NCBI GenBank assembly: GCA_905214155.1
Contig: CAJMLC010000062.1
Span: 1 to 10,171, forward strand
Length of the DNA stretch: 10,171 nt
Origin: an uncultured bacterium
Lineage (GTDB): Bacteria > Bacillota > Clostridia > Oscillospirales > Oscillospiraceae
Direction: 5' to 3'
Of this stretch, positions 1 to 6,798 are shown one piece after another. Within the stretch, counting starts at the first letter, position 1; every line of letters starts with the position of its first letter. The notes under the pieces are model-generated. The model was not told the origin of the DNA and made no database searches. It was given only the letters and a program-made list of their open reading frames with translations. The position numbers were made by a program, and so were the translations under genes.

Positions 1-71
1 CAGCGCGAAAATTCCTCGCTGCCGGTCACATTGGGAGTTTTCAGATACACCCTACATAATACATTGCCAAT

Positions 72-1099
72 TTACAGGATCTCGCGATACTGCCCCACCT
101 TGCACTGCACGCTGCGCAGCGCCGTATGCCGCACACCGAGCAGCGCATCCATTTCCTGCGCCGCGTTCTCATAGCGCCCGCGCATGTGATGTACCAGAAT
201 ATAATCCGCCTCGCGGATCTTTCCGGCGGCCCCGCCACAGAATGCACGCACCGGCGCGGCCAGCGCGAACACCCAGATCGGCGAGACGATCGTCACATGC
301 TCATACTTTGCGAGGTCCGCGCCGACCGGCTCGACCGGCATCGCCCAGCGGTGCATCCCATATCGCCCGCACCACCAGAAGCCGGGTGTTCCTTCCGTCC
401 GCTCCGCGGCGCGGAGCTCACAGACCGCCGCCCCCGTCCGATTTGCCTCCTCCAGCGCGAGCCGCTCTCCGTAGCCCATGCGCGAAAAATAGACGACGAG
501 CCGCTTCGGCTCCGTCCCGACGTTGGGATAGTCCTCCGCGCGGACGCAGAACGCCTCCTGCTTCGCGAACACCCGCGTGGCATAGCCCGTCGCCGCCTGC
601 GCGAGGCCGAACAGGAAATAGGCCGCCGACATGAAATTGGCCGGGAGTATGACGAACTGGATGCAGATCCAGAGCATCAGCGTCACGCCGAACACGCCGC
701 CGTCAGATTCATCAGCCCGTTCACGAGCAGCAGCGCGAAGCCCGAAAACGTCAGATCCTGAAACAGGACGTCCGCAAACGGCAAGACCTGAAAATACGGC
801 AGCAGCCCATCCATCCCAACGGAGCGCCCGCTGGGGTCGAGCAGCATCATCGCCGCGCCGCCCACCGTGCCAAGCCCGATGAACAGCGTCCAGAAGATCA
901 GCCATTTCCGCGCCCGCCCGAAGCGGGAGTGCGGTTTTCCTTCCTGTTTCATCTTGTTTTTCACCGGCGCAGTCCGCGCAGCGGCGACCAGAGCTCCTTC
1001 TGCCAGACGCTGCGCTCCAGCTCCTCGGCCCTGGCCCATGCGGGGGGTCTTCGGCTTCTGCTGGGAGATGCGGAGCCATTCCATTTCAAAACGTTCCAT
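72..1099 (-). pseudogene. Membrane-anchored flavodoxin-like protein, frameshifted
   Basis: Two overlapping minus-strand frames together encode one protein of about 340 residues. The first frame (from 1099 to about 700) has a charged N-terminus, a membrane segment (WLIFWTLFIGLG) and a second one ending near NGLMNLTAA; it then hits a stop at 683-685. The second frame resumes at about 702 with GGVFGVTLMLWI and holds two more membrane segments, then a flavodoxin-like domain. That domain begins with VVYFSRMG where flavodoxins have their FMN phosphate loop, and ends at the stop at 72-74. The intact protein would be a membrane-tethered flavodoxin-fold protein, possibly an FMN electron carrier; its role is unknown. 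The start at 1099 follows GAAGGA with a 10-base gap. From memory of similar proteins, a short linker seems to be missing at the junction, which suggests an out-of-frame deletion. A sequencing error is possible. Family assignment is moderately sure. Confidence 0.68.
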
Positions 1100-1132
1100 G
1101 ACGTATCATTCCTTCATTTGCTTTGCCCGCAT

Positions 1133-1161
1133 ATTCTACCAGCTGCTCCGCTCCATTTCCA
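1133..1161 (-). promoter_or_regulatory. Candidate promoter for the flavodoxin-like gene
   Basis: On the minus strand TGGAAA (1156-1161) and TAGAAT (1133-1138) are separated by 17 bases. They match the sigma-A consensus hexamers at 4 of 6 and 5 of 6 positions. The site lies about 35 bases upstream of the start codon at 1099. It suggests the gene was transcribed, even though its reading frame is now broken. Confidence 0.45.
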
Positions 1162-1236
1162 GTCCGATTTTTCAGCTCTTCGTGTCCATTTTTCAGGTGC
1201 GGCGGTCCGCCGCGCGCTTTTTCGCGGAAAAAAGGA

Positions 1237-1265
1237 TTGACAGCCGCCGCGATCTGTGGAAAAAT
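1237..1265 (+). promoter_or_regulatory. Candidate promoter for the CFI-box gene
   Basis: A perfect TTGACA (1237-1242) is followed, after a 17-base spacer, by AAAAAT (1260-1265), a 4 of 6 match to the -10 box. It lies about 35 bases before the start codon at 1298. It is arranged back to back with the minus-strand promoter at 1133-1161, so the two divergent genes have separate start signals in the 198-base gap. Confidence 0.5.
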
Positions 1266-1297
1266 AGAGAAAAACGCAGAAAGCGACTGGTGAAGCT

Positions 1298-2227
1298 ATG
1301 GAACAGGAATTCATCCTTGGAAAATGCCCGAAATGTATGCAGGAGCTGAAGGTCCCGGCCTCCCTTGCCGAGTTTTCCTGCATGTACTGCGGCGCGCGCC
1401 TTGCGCAGGCCGACCTTCTGACCGGCGCGGAAGCGGCCCCCGCCGCCCCGGACGAGACCGCTTTCAGCGCCGCGCTGGAGGGCCTGTCCGGCTGCATCCG
1501 GAACTATCGCGGCTATCATAAGCGCGTCACAAAGACGGACTATGAGCCGGCCTTTGCCGAGTACGAAGCCGGTTGTCATGCCATGGTTCGCCGGCTCGAT
1601 GCCGGTGTTGCCGGCCTTCCCGCCGATGCGCGCGCTGCGCAGCTCCGCGCCGCAGCCGGACGGATGATCGACGATCTGGCTTTCGACTGGGCCGCCAGGA
1701 AGGGTAGCCGCTTCCTGTTCGACGAAGACAAATACGTCGTCGCGCTCTTCTTCGTGCCGATGGTGCTGCGGCAGGAGCTGCCGTCCGGCCGTGAATTTGC
1801 CGACACACTGCAGGCCATCTGGGTCGAGCGGTATCCAAAGTCGCCGTTCTACGTCGGCGATTACGAGACGCTGGCCGGCGGCTTCCGCAAGAAAAAGTTC
1901 CTCGGCCTCTGCTTCATCACGACCGCGGTCTGCGAAGCCGAGGGCAAGCCGGATGACTGCGCCGAGCTGACGGCGTTCCGCGCCTTCCGCGACGGATACC
2001 TCAAAGCCCAGCCCGACGGCGAAGCCCTGATCGAGGAATATTACCGCATCGCGCCGACGATCGTCATGTGCATCGACGTCTGCGGCGACCGGACGGAGCG
2101 CTATGCCGCCATCCGTGCGCAGTATCTCCAGCCCTGCTACGATGCGCTGCAGGCGGGGGACCTCGCCGGGTGCAAGACGAAATACGTCCGCATGGTGCGC
2201 GATCTCGAGCGCGAATATCTCAGCTGA
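1298..2227 (+). CDS. Zinc-ribbon protein with CFI-box C-terminal domain
   Basis: This is a 309-residue soluble protein of unknown function. Residues 10-31 hold a CPKC...CMYC pair (C10, C13, C28, C31) typical of a small zinc ribbon. After it comes an Ala/Pro-rich linker (about 42-52), then an alpha-helical middle part (about 55-200) that I do not recognise. At residue 205 begins CFITTAVCE, followed by a Leu-x-x-Phe-Arg-x-Phe-Arg-Asp segment; this is the signature of the CFI-box-CTERM domain found at the end of otherwise unrelated bacterial proteins. No signal peptide or membrane segment is visible. The start at 1298 is preceded only by a weak GGTGAAG Shine-Dalgarno, but the zinc ribbon begins nine residues later, which supports it. 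It is a single-gene unit with its own promoter (1237-1265) and terminator (2291-2319). The domain calls rest on motif recognition and the function is open. Confidence 0.85.
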   Translation: MEQEFILGKCPKCMQELKVPASLAEFSCMYCGARLAQADLLTGAEAAPAAPDETAFSAALEGLSGCIRNYRGYHKRVTKTDYEPAFAEYEAGCHAMVRRLDAGVAGLPADARAAQLRAAAGRMIDDLAFDWAARKGSRFLFDEDKYVVALFFVPMVLRQELPSGREFADTLQAIWVERYPKSPFYVGDYETLAGGFRKKKFLGLCFITTAVCEAEGKPDDCAELTAFRAFRDGYLKAQPDGEALIEEYYRIAPTIVMCIDVCGDRTERYAAIRAQYLQPCYDALQAGDLAGCKTKYVRMVRDLEREYLS

Positions 2228-2235
2228 ATCACAAA

Positions 2236-2266
2236 GCGGGCGGACGATGCCCGCCCCCACGAATTC
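2236..2266 (+). repeat. Short intergenic palindromic repeat, copy 1
   Basis: Eight bases after the CFI-box stop, GCGGGC (2236-2241) and GCCCGC (2249-2254) form a stem, followed by CCCCACGAATTC. Read on the minus strand it gives ATTCGTGGGGGCGGGCAT, closely matching the copy at 6852-6878 and, less closely, the one at 4675-4706. There is no T-run, so it is not a terminator by itself. Confidence 0.6.
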
Positions 2267-2290
2267 TATCACACCTTCAGCAGCAAATGT

Positions 2291-2319
2291 ACGGGCGGCC
2301 ATCGGCCGCCCGTTTTTTT
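2291..2319 (+). terminator. Rho-independent terminator after the CFI-box gene
   Basis: A perfect 10-base-pair GC-rich stem, ACGGGCGGCC (2291-2300) with GGCCGCCCGT (2304-2313), closes a three-base ATC loop and runs straight into a T-tract (2313-2319). It ends the transcript of the gene at 1298-2227 and insulates it from the glmS unit. Confidence 0.9.
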
Positions 2320-2347
2320 GCGTCCTGCGCCGCCCAGAAAATAAAAG

Positions 2348-2376
2348 TAGCTTTTTTCCGCGCTTTCGCGTATAAT
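2348..2376 (+). promoter_or_regulatory. Candidate glmS promoter
   Basis: A perfect TATAAT lies at 2371-2376. The position 17 bases upstream holds only a weak -35 (TAGCTT, 2348-2353). The expected transcript start near 2383 lies about 40 bases before the ribozyme cleavage site and gives glmS a leader of about 310 bases. The site falls between the terminator at 2291-2319 and the ribozyme, where a promoter is needed. Confidence 0.6.
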
Positions 2377-2424
2377 AGGAATACTCGCAGAAGGGAAAGG
2401 AGGATATGGCCCAGTCCATCAGCA

Positions 2425-2570
2425 AGCGCCAGCGCCGAGGAGATCCTCGGACGACGAGGCGAGACGTGATCGAAGATTCGGCGGATGCGTCTCCGTGCTC
2501 GCTCTGCGCGCGTAACACAGTCAGAAATATGCGGGCGACCGCAAAACAGAGGGGCTGTGAGCAGAGTGTC
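2425..2570 (+). ncRNA. glmS ribozyme: glmS ribozyme riboswitch
   Basis: This self-cleaving RNA binds glucosamine-6-phosphate as a cofactor and cuts the mRNA 5' of the gene, lowering glmS expression when the product is plentiful. The recognisable core is present in order: A|GCGCCAG (expected cut between A2425 and G2426); a P1 hairpin CCGAGG-AGAT-CCTCGG (2435-2450); GACGAGG (2452-2458); and ATCGAAGATTCGGCGGATG (2469-2487), the most conserved block. CGCC (2427-2430) can pair with GGCG (2480-2483) as the P2.2 pseudoknot, and GAGACG (2461-2466) pairs with CGTCTC (2488-2493). The 3' half has CTCTGC/GCAGAG (P3, 2502-2507 with 2561-2566), CACAG/CTGTG (2516-2520 with 2555-2559), and a P4 tip TGCGG-GCGA-CCGCA (2530-2543) with the GNRA loop seen in known members. 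It lies directly upstream of glmS. The exact 3' limit is approximate. Confidence 0.95.
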
Positions 2571-2692
2571 AGACAAAAGGACTGCGAGGTTTGTTCTGAG
2601 AAGAAAATTGGCCAATCGGCAGCCAGCCGGACAGCAGTGACGCTGTCAGGTCTGTTGCCGCGCGTAAATTTTTTGATCAGGAGGACCTTTTT
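2571..2692 (+). promoter_or_regulatory. Rest of the glmS leader with ribosome binding site
   Basis: No gene is seen between the ribozyme and glmS. A small hairpin GACAGC/GCTGTC (2630-2635 with 2642-2647, loop AGTGAC) is present without a T-run directly behind it, so I do not call a terminator. An AT-rich patch with six Ts (2669-2674) lies just before a strong Shine-Dalgarno, AGGAGG (2679-2684), spaced 8 bases from the ATG at 2693. Confidence 0.6.
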
Positions 2693-4525
2693 ATGTGTGG
2701 AATCGTTGGATACATCGGCCGTGAACAGGCGGCCCCCATTTTGCTGAACGGCCTCAGCCGCCTGGAATACCGCGGCTATGACTCCGCGGGCATCTGCGTC
2801 GCGGCGGACGGCGTGCTCCATGTGGAAAAGTGCAAGGGCCGCCTTGCCAACCTCGAAGAGAAGACCGCGCACGGCGCGCTCCTGCCCGGCACGCTCGGCA
2901 TCGGGCACACCCGCTGGGCCACGCACGGCGAGCCGAACGACATCAACTCCCATCCCCATCTGAGCCAGAACGGTAAGATCGCGCTGGTCCACAACGGGAT
3001 CATTGAAAACTATCTCGAGATCCGCACCTTCCTTGAGGAAAAGGGCGTGAAATTCGTCTCGCAGACCGACAGCGAGGTCGTGGCCCAGCTGCTCGAATAC
3101 TGCCTCGGTCTGCCGGAGACCAATACCGTCCCGGATGCGATCTACATGGTGCTGCACCGCATTGAGGGCGCATACGCCTTCGGCATCGTCTGCGCCGACG
3201 AGCCCGACCGGCTCTACGCCGCGCGCAAGGATGCGCCGCTGCTGCTCGGCTACGGAAACGGCGAGAACTTCCTCGCCTCCGACGTGACAGCCCTCGTGCA
3301 GCACACGCGCGACGTGGTCTACATGGAAGACGGCGAGGTCGCCGTCCTCTCGCGCGACGGCATCCAGGTCTACAACACGATGGAACAGCCCATCGAAAAA
3401 GAGCATCACCACATCGACTGGGAGATCTCCGCCGCGGAAAAGGGCGGCTATGAGCACTTCATGCTCAAGGAGATCATGGAGCAGCCGGAGGCGCTGCGCC
3501 GCGCGATCAGCCCGCGCGTCCACGACGGGCGCGTCGTCTTCGAGGGATTGTCTCTCGACGCGACGAAGATCCGCAAGATCGACATGATCGCCTGCGGCTC
3601 GTCGCTGCACGTGTGCATGGTCGCAAAATACAATCTGGAAAAGCTGACGCGCATCCCCGTCGAGGTCTGCCTCGCGTCGGAGTTCCGGTATTCCGACCCC
3701 ATCGTCGAGGAGGGCACGCTCGCCATCGTCATCAGCCAGTCCGGCGAAACACTCGACACCATGGCCGCCATGCGCGAGATCAAATCGCTCGGCGCGCGGG
3801 TGCTCTCGGTCGTCAACGTCGTCGGCAGCACGATCGCCCGCGAGGCGGACGACGTCATCTACACCTGGGCCGGGCCGGAGATCGCCGTCGCCACGACGAA
3901 AGCCTTCTCCACGCAGATGGCCGTCATGGCCGCGCTCGCCATCTACATGGCCGACCAGCGCGGCACCATCACGCCGGAGCGTTACGCCGCGCTCGTCTCT
4001 GAGCTGGATCGTCTGCCCGAAAAGGTCGCCCGCGTGCTCGAAGAGCAAAGCGAGATCCAGCATTTCGCCTCGCGCTTCTTCAACCACAGCTCCATCTTCT
4101 TCATCGGCCGCAATCTCGACTATGCCACCGGCATGGAGGGCTCGCTGAAGCTGAAGGAGATCTCCTACATCCATTCCGAGGCCTATGCCTCCGGCGAGCT
4201 GAAGCACGGGACGATCTCGCTGATCGAGCCGGGCACGCTCGTCATCGCGCTCGGCACCTACGCGCCGCTGTTCGACAAGGCGATGAGCAACGTCGTCGAG
4301 GTCAAATCGCGCGGCGCGAGCGTTCTCGCCCTGACGACCGAATCCGGCCGGGAACAGATGGCCTCCCGCGTGGACGCGCTGATGACCATCCCCGACACGG
4401 AGGATCCCTTCCTCCCGTCGCTGGGCGTCATCCCGCTGCAGCTGTTCGCCTATTATGTCGCGCTGCAGCGCGGCTGCGACATCGATAAGCCGCGCAACCT
4501 CGCCAAGAGCGTCACGGTCGAATAA
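2693..4525 (+). CDS. glmS: Glutamine-fructose-6-phosphate aminotransferase (isomerizing)
   Basis: This cytoplasmic enzyme makes glucosamine-6-phosphate from fructose-6-phosphate and glutamine, the first step toward UDP-GlcNAc and peptidoglycan. The 610 residues match the normal family length. The N-terminal class-II glutaminase domain (about 2-220) starts with Met-Cys-Gly-Ile, so Cys2 becomes the nucleophile after Met removal; HTRWATHG (72-79), HNGIIEN (100-106) and TDSE (125-128) form the glutamine site. Two SIS sugar-isomerase domains follow: the first with CGSS (301-304), SQSGET (348-353) and ATTKAFSTQ (400-408), the second with GSLKLKEISYIHSEAY (483-498) and ELKHG (502-506). The C-terminus ends in the hallmark RNLAKSVTVE (601-610). 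The start follows AGGAGG with an 8-base gap. CGSS replaces the more usual CGTS, a mild change. Expression is expected to be controlled by the upstream ribozyme. Confidence 0.98.
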   Translation: MCGIVGYIGREQAAPILLNGLSRLEYRGYDSAGICVAADGVLHVEKCKGRLANLEEKTAHGALLPGTLGIGHTRWATHGEPNDINSHPHLSQNGKIALVHNGIIENYLEIRTFLEEKGVKFVSQTDSEVVAQLLEYCLGLPETNTVPDAIYMVLHRIEGAYAFGIVCADEPDRLYAARKDAPLLLGYGNGENFLASDVTALVQHTRDVVYMEDGEVAVLSRDGIQVYNTMEQPIEKEHHHIDWEISAAEKGGYEHFMLKEIMEQPEALRRAISPRVHDGRVVFEGLSLDATKIRKIDMIACGSSLHVCMVAKYNLEKLTRIPVEVCLASEFRYSDPIVEEGTLAIVISQSGETLDTMAAMREIKSLGARVLSVVNVVGSTIAREADDVIYTWAGPEIAVATTKAFSTQMAVMAALAIYMADQRGTITPERYAALVSELDRLPEKVARVLEEQSEIQHFASRFFNHSSIFFIGRNLDYATGMEGSLKLKEISYIHSEAYASGELKHGTISLIEPGTLVIALGTYAPLFDKAMSNVVEVKSRGASVLALTTESGREQMASRVDALMTIPDTEDPFLPSLGVIPLQLFAYYVALQRGCDIDKPRNLAKSVTVE

Positions 4526-4551
4526 TCAGAGGCCAAATTCCGCCGCAGCGA

Positions 4552-4674
4552 AAAGCCCCCTCTTCGTAGAGGGGGGAGATCGCCAGCGGCGATCGGGGGG
4601 AGCATCGTCCTGCGCGGTCTTCTCCCCCAGTCTGTGCTTCGCACAGACAGCCCCCTCTAGAAGAGGGGGCCTTT
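4552..4674. mobile_element. 123-base hairpin-rich element with terminal inverted repeats (MITE-like)
   Basis: The ends of this non-coding segment are near-identical inverted repeats of about 24 bases: AAAGCCCCCTCTTC (4552-4565) continuing to GAGGGGG on the left, mirrored by CCCCCTCTAGAAGAGGGGGC and CCTTT on the right (4651-4674). Each end is itself a hairpin (CCCCCTCT/AGAGGGGG at 4556-4575; GCCCCCTCT/AGAGGGGGC at 4650-4670). Two more perfect hairpins lie inside: GATCGCC-AGC-GGCGATC (4578-4594) and GTCTGTGC-TTC-GCACAGAC (4630-4648). It has no reading frame, so if mobile it would need a transposase encoded elsewhere. No clear target-site duplication is seen. It could also act as a transcription stop or mRNA-stabilising hairpin behind glmS, though T-runs are weak. 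Confidence 0.65.
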
Positions 4675-4706
4675 GAGCGGGCGAGCACTGGCCGCCCCTA
4701 CATTCC
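4675..4706 (+). repeat. Short intergenic palindromic repeat, copy 2
   Basis: Directly behind the inverted-repeat element lies GAGCGGGCGAGCACTGGCC followed by GCCCCTACATTCC. On the minus strand it reads AATGTAGGGGCGG, then CCAGTGCTCGCCCGC, which aligns with the copies at 2236-2266 and 6852-6878 while being the most diverged. The interval 4707-4748 up to the next ribosome binding site shows no gene and no clear promoter. Confidence 0.5.
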
Positions 4707-4760
4707 AAAGCACCCACCGTTCACCACCGATCACAGCTGCCAGAGGGCAGGAGGAACACT

Positions 4761-6143
4761 ATGCAGAATTTTGATTATGATGTCATCATCGTGGGCGCTG
4801 GCCCGGGCGGCATTTTTTCCGCCTACGAGCTGACGAAGGAAGACCGCGGACTAAAGATCGCCGTCTTCGAGGCGGGCCATCCGTTGGCCAAGCGCCGCTG
4901 TCCGATCGACGGCGAGCGCGTGAAATCGTGCATCAAATGCCAGACCTGCTCGATCATGAGCGGCTTCGGCGGCGCGGGCGCGTTCTCCGATGGGAAGTAC
5001 AACATCACGAATGACTTCGGCGGCACGCTCCACGAGCACATCGGCAAGAAAAAGGCGCTCGAGCTGATGCACTATGTCGACGAGATCAACATGACCCATG
5101 GCGGCGAGGGCACCAAGCTCTATACCACCGCCGGCTCCCGCTTCAAAAAGCTCTGCATCCAGAACAAGCTCAACCTGCTCGATGCCTCCGTCCGCCATCT
5201 CGGCACAGACATCAACTTTGTCGTGCTGGAAAACCTCTATGAGGAGCTGAAGCAGAAGGTCGACTTCTTCTTCGATACGCCGGTCCACGGCATCCGCACC
5301 ATCGAGGGCGGCGGCTTCCGGATCGAGTGCGAATCCGGCGCGCATACCTGCCGGGAATGTGTTGTTTCCGTCGGCCGCAGCGGCAGCAAGTGGATGGAGA
5401 CGGTCTGCCACGAGCTGGGCCTTGAGACGTTCTCCAACCGCGTCGACCTCGGCGTCCGCGTCGAGCTGCCCGCCGTCGTCTTCTCTCACCTGACCGACGA
5501 GCTCTATGAGAGCAAGATCGTCTACCGCACCGAAAAATTCGAGGACAACGTCCGCACGTTCTGCATGAACCCGAACGGCATCGTCGTCAACGAGAATACC
5601 AACGGCATCGTCACCGTCAACGGCCACAGCTACGAGGACAAGTCGATGCAGACCGAGAACACAAACTTCGCCCTGCTCGTTGCCAAGCACTTCTCTGAGC
5701 CGTTCAAGGATTCCAACGGCTATGGCGAGTCCATCGCCCGTCTTTCGAACATGCTGGGCGGCGGCGTCATCGTGCAGCGCTTCGGCGATCTCGTGCGCGG
5801 ACGGCGCAGCACGGTCAAGCGCATCGAAGAGGGCCTCGTCACGCCGACGCTCGGCGCGACGCCCGGCGACCTCAGCCTCGTCCTGCCGAAGCGCATCCTC
5901 GACGGCATCATCGAGATGATCTACGCGCTCGACCGCATTGCGCCGGGCACGGCCAACGACGATACGCTGCTCTACGGCGTCGAAGTCAAGTTCTACAACA
6001 TGGAGGTCGCCCTGAACGAGCGGCTGGAGACGACGCAGAAGGGCCTCTACATCATCGGCGACGGCAGCGGCATCACGCATTCGCTGTCCCACGCCTCGGC
6101 GAGCGGCGTCTTTGTCGCGCGCGAAATTTTGAATGAGCTATAA
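4761..6143 (+). CDS. FAD-dependent oxidoreductase, COG2509-like
   Basis: This 460-residue cytoplasmic flavoprotein belongs to the uncharacterised FAD-dependent dehydrogenase group (COG2509-like); its substrate is unknown. The N-terminus is a Rossmann FAD-binding fold: YDVIIVGAGPGG (6-17) followed by the adenosine-ribose-binding acid in VFEAGH (E37). A cysteine cluster (C47, C57, C60, C63, the last three in CIKCQTC) precedes a Gly-rich GFGGAGAFSDGKYN stretch (68-81). The C-terminus has a second FAD contact motif, GLYIIGDGSGITHSLSHA (428-445), as in GidA/HI0933-type proteins. The cysteines might bind metal or act in redox; that is inference. The start follows AGGAGG (4749-4754) with a 6-base gap. 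No clear promoter is visible just upstream, so it may be read through from glmS or use a weak promoter. plsY follows 54 bases downstream, probably in the same transcript. Confidence 0.9.
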   Translation: MQNFDYDVIIVGAGPGGIFSAYELTKEDRGLKIAVFEAGHPLAKRRCPIDGERVKSCIKCQTCSIMSGFGGAGAFSDGKYNITNDFGGTLHEHIGKKKALELMHYVDEINMTHGGEGTKLYTTAGSRFKKLCIQNKLNLLDASVRHLGTDINFVVLENLYEELKQKVDFFFDTPVHGIRTIEGGGFRIECESGAHTCRECVVSVGRSGSKWMETVCHELGLETFSNRVDLGVRVELPAVVFSHLTDELYESKIVYRTEKFEDNVRTFCMNPNGIVVNENTNGIVTVNGHSYEDKSMQTENTNFALLVAKHFSEPFKDSNGYGESIARLSNMLGGGVIVQRFGDLVRGRRSTVKRIEEGLVTPTLGATPGDLSLVLPKRILDGIIEMIYALDRIAPGTANDDTLLYGVEVKFYNMEVALNERLETTQKGLYIIGDGSGITHSLSHASASGVFVAREILNEL

Positions 6144-6197
6144 GCGCCCGCAGCCTCAGCGGCTTCCCGCGGCGCTTGCCATGGGAGGAAGCCTACT

Positions 6198-6794
6198 ATG
6201 AAATTACTGCTCTGTGCGGTGGCCGGGTATCTGCTCGGTTCGATCAGCGTGTCCATTCTGGTCACGAAATACATCTTCCATGCCGACCTACGCCAACAGG
6301 GCAGCGGCAACGCCGGCGCGACGAACGCCGCGCGGGTCTATGGGCTCGGCGCGGGCGTGCTGACGTTTGCGGGCGATTTCGCGAAAAGCATTCTGGCGAT
6401 GTTCCTCGGCCGCGGACTCGGCGGCGTGACGGGGCTGGCTGTCGGCGGAGCCGCGTGCCTGCTCGGGCACTGCTTCCCGATCTACTTCAAGTTCAAGGGC
6501 GGCAAGGCCGTCTCCGCCGGGGCGGCAGTCGGATTGATGATCGACTGGCGGCTGTTTGTGATCCTGGTCGCAGTCTTCGCCCTGATGGCGCTGCTCTCGA
6601 AGCGCGCGTCCGTCTGCTCGATGGCCTGCGCCGTCGTTCTCGCGGCGGGAACGCCGTTTTTCACGAAGGAGCCCATGCTCATCGCCCTCGCCGTGTTCAC
6701 GGGCCTGCTCGTGCTTGTGATGCACCGGGCGAACATCCGCCGCCTGCTGCGCGGCGAAGAGCCGCCGTTCCATCTCGGTTCCCGCAAAAAGTAA
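6198..6794 (+). CDS. plsY: Glycerol-3-phosphate acyltransferase PlsY
   Basis: PlsY is an integral membrane enzyme that moves an acyl group from acyl-phosphate (made by PlsX) to the 1-position of glycerol-3-phosphate, giving lysophosphatidic acid, the first step of phospholipid synthesis. The 198 residues are the normal length. Three signature motifs are present: GSGNAGATN (35-43), GHCFPIYFKFKGGKAV (90-105), and HRANIRRLLRGEE (176-188). Several hydrophobic segments (about 1-22, 51-70, 78-93, 118-133, 137-152, 160-175) fit the multi-pass topology. Motif two ends GGKAV rather than GGKGV; I believe this occurs in other Firmicutes PlsY. The start follows GGGAGG (6183-6188) with a 9-base gap. The ribosome binding site may be partly masked by pairing of 6161-6167 with 6187-6193. 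plsX is not in the window. A strong terminator follows at once. Confidence 0.97.
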   Translation: MKLLLCAVAGYLLGSISVSILVTKYIFHADLRQQGSGNAGATNAARVYGLGAGVLTFAGDFAKSILAMFLGRGLGGVTGLAVGGAACLLGHCFPIYFKFKGGKAVSAGAAVGLMIDWRLFVILVAVFALMALLSKRASVCSMACAVVLAAGTPFFTKEPMLIALAVFTGLLVLVMHRANIRRLLRGEEPPFHLGSRKK

Positions 6795-6798
6795 AAGA

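Noticed and set aside
2630..2674. A hairpin and later T-run as a glmS attenuator
   Set aside because: The stem is only six pairs and the six-T tract lies more than 20 bases after it, so it does not form a standard terminator.
2406..2747. A plus-strand open frame of 113 codons starting after AAAGGAGG
   Set aside because: It runs through the glmS ribozyme and into the start of glmS in another frame; the Shine-Dalgarno is only 2 bases from its ATG, and the encoded sequence is Arg/Ser-rich without a domain.
1193..4207. A minus-strand open frame of 1004 codons opposite the CFI-box gene and glmS
   Set aside because: It is antisense to two clear genes and the glmS ribozyme, rich in Asp, Arg, Val and Ala as expected for the mirror of GC-rich codons, and matches no domain I recognise.
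4547..4679. An AGCG target-site duplication around the inverted-repeat element
   Set aside because: AGCG occurs on both sides (4547-4550 and 4676-4679) but is one base off on the right side and short enough to be chance in this composition.
4851..6092. A minus-strand open frame of 413 codons opposite the FAD oxidoreductase
   Set aside because: It is the antisense shadow of a clear flavoprotein gene; low-complexity Ala/Asp/Val composition and no ribosome binding site of note.
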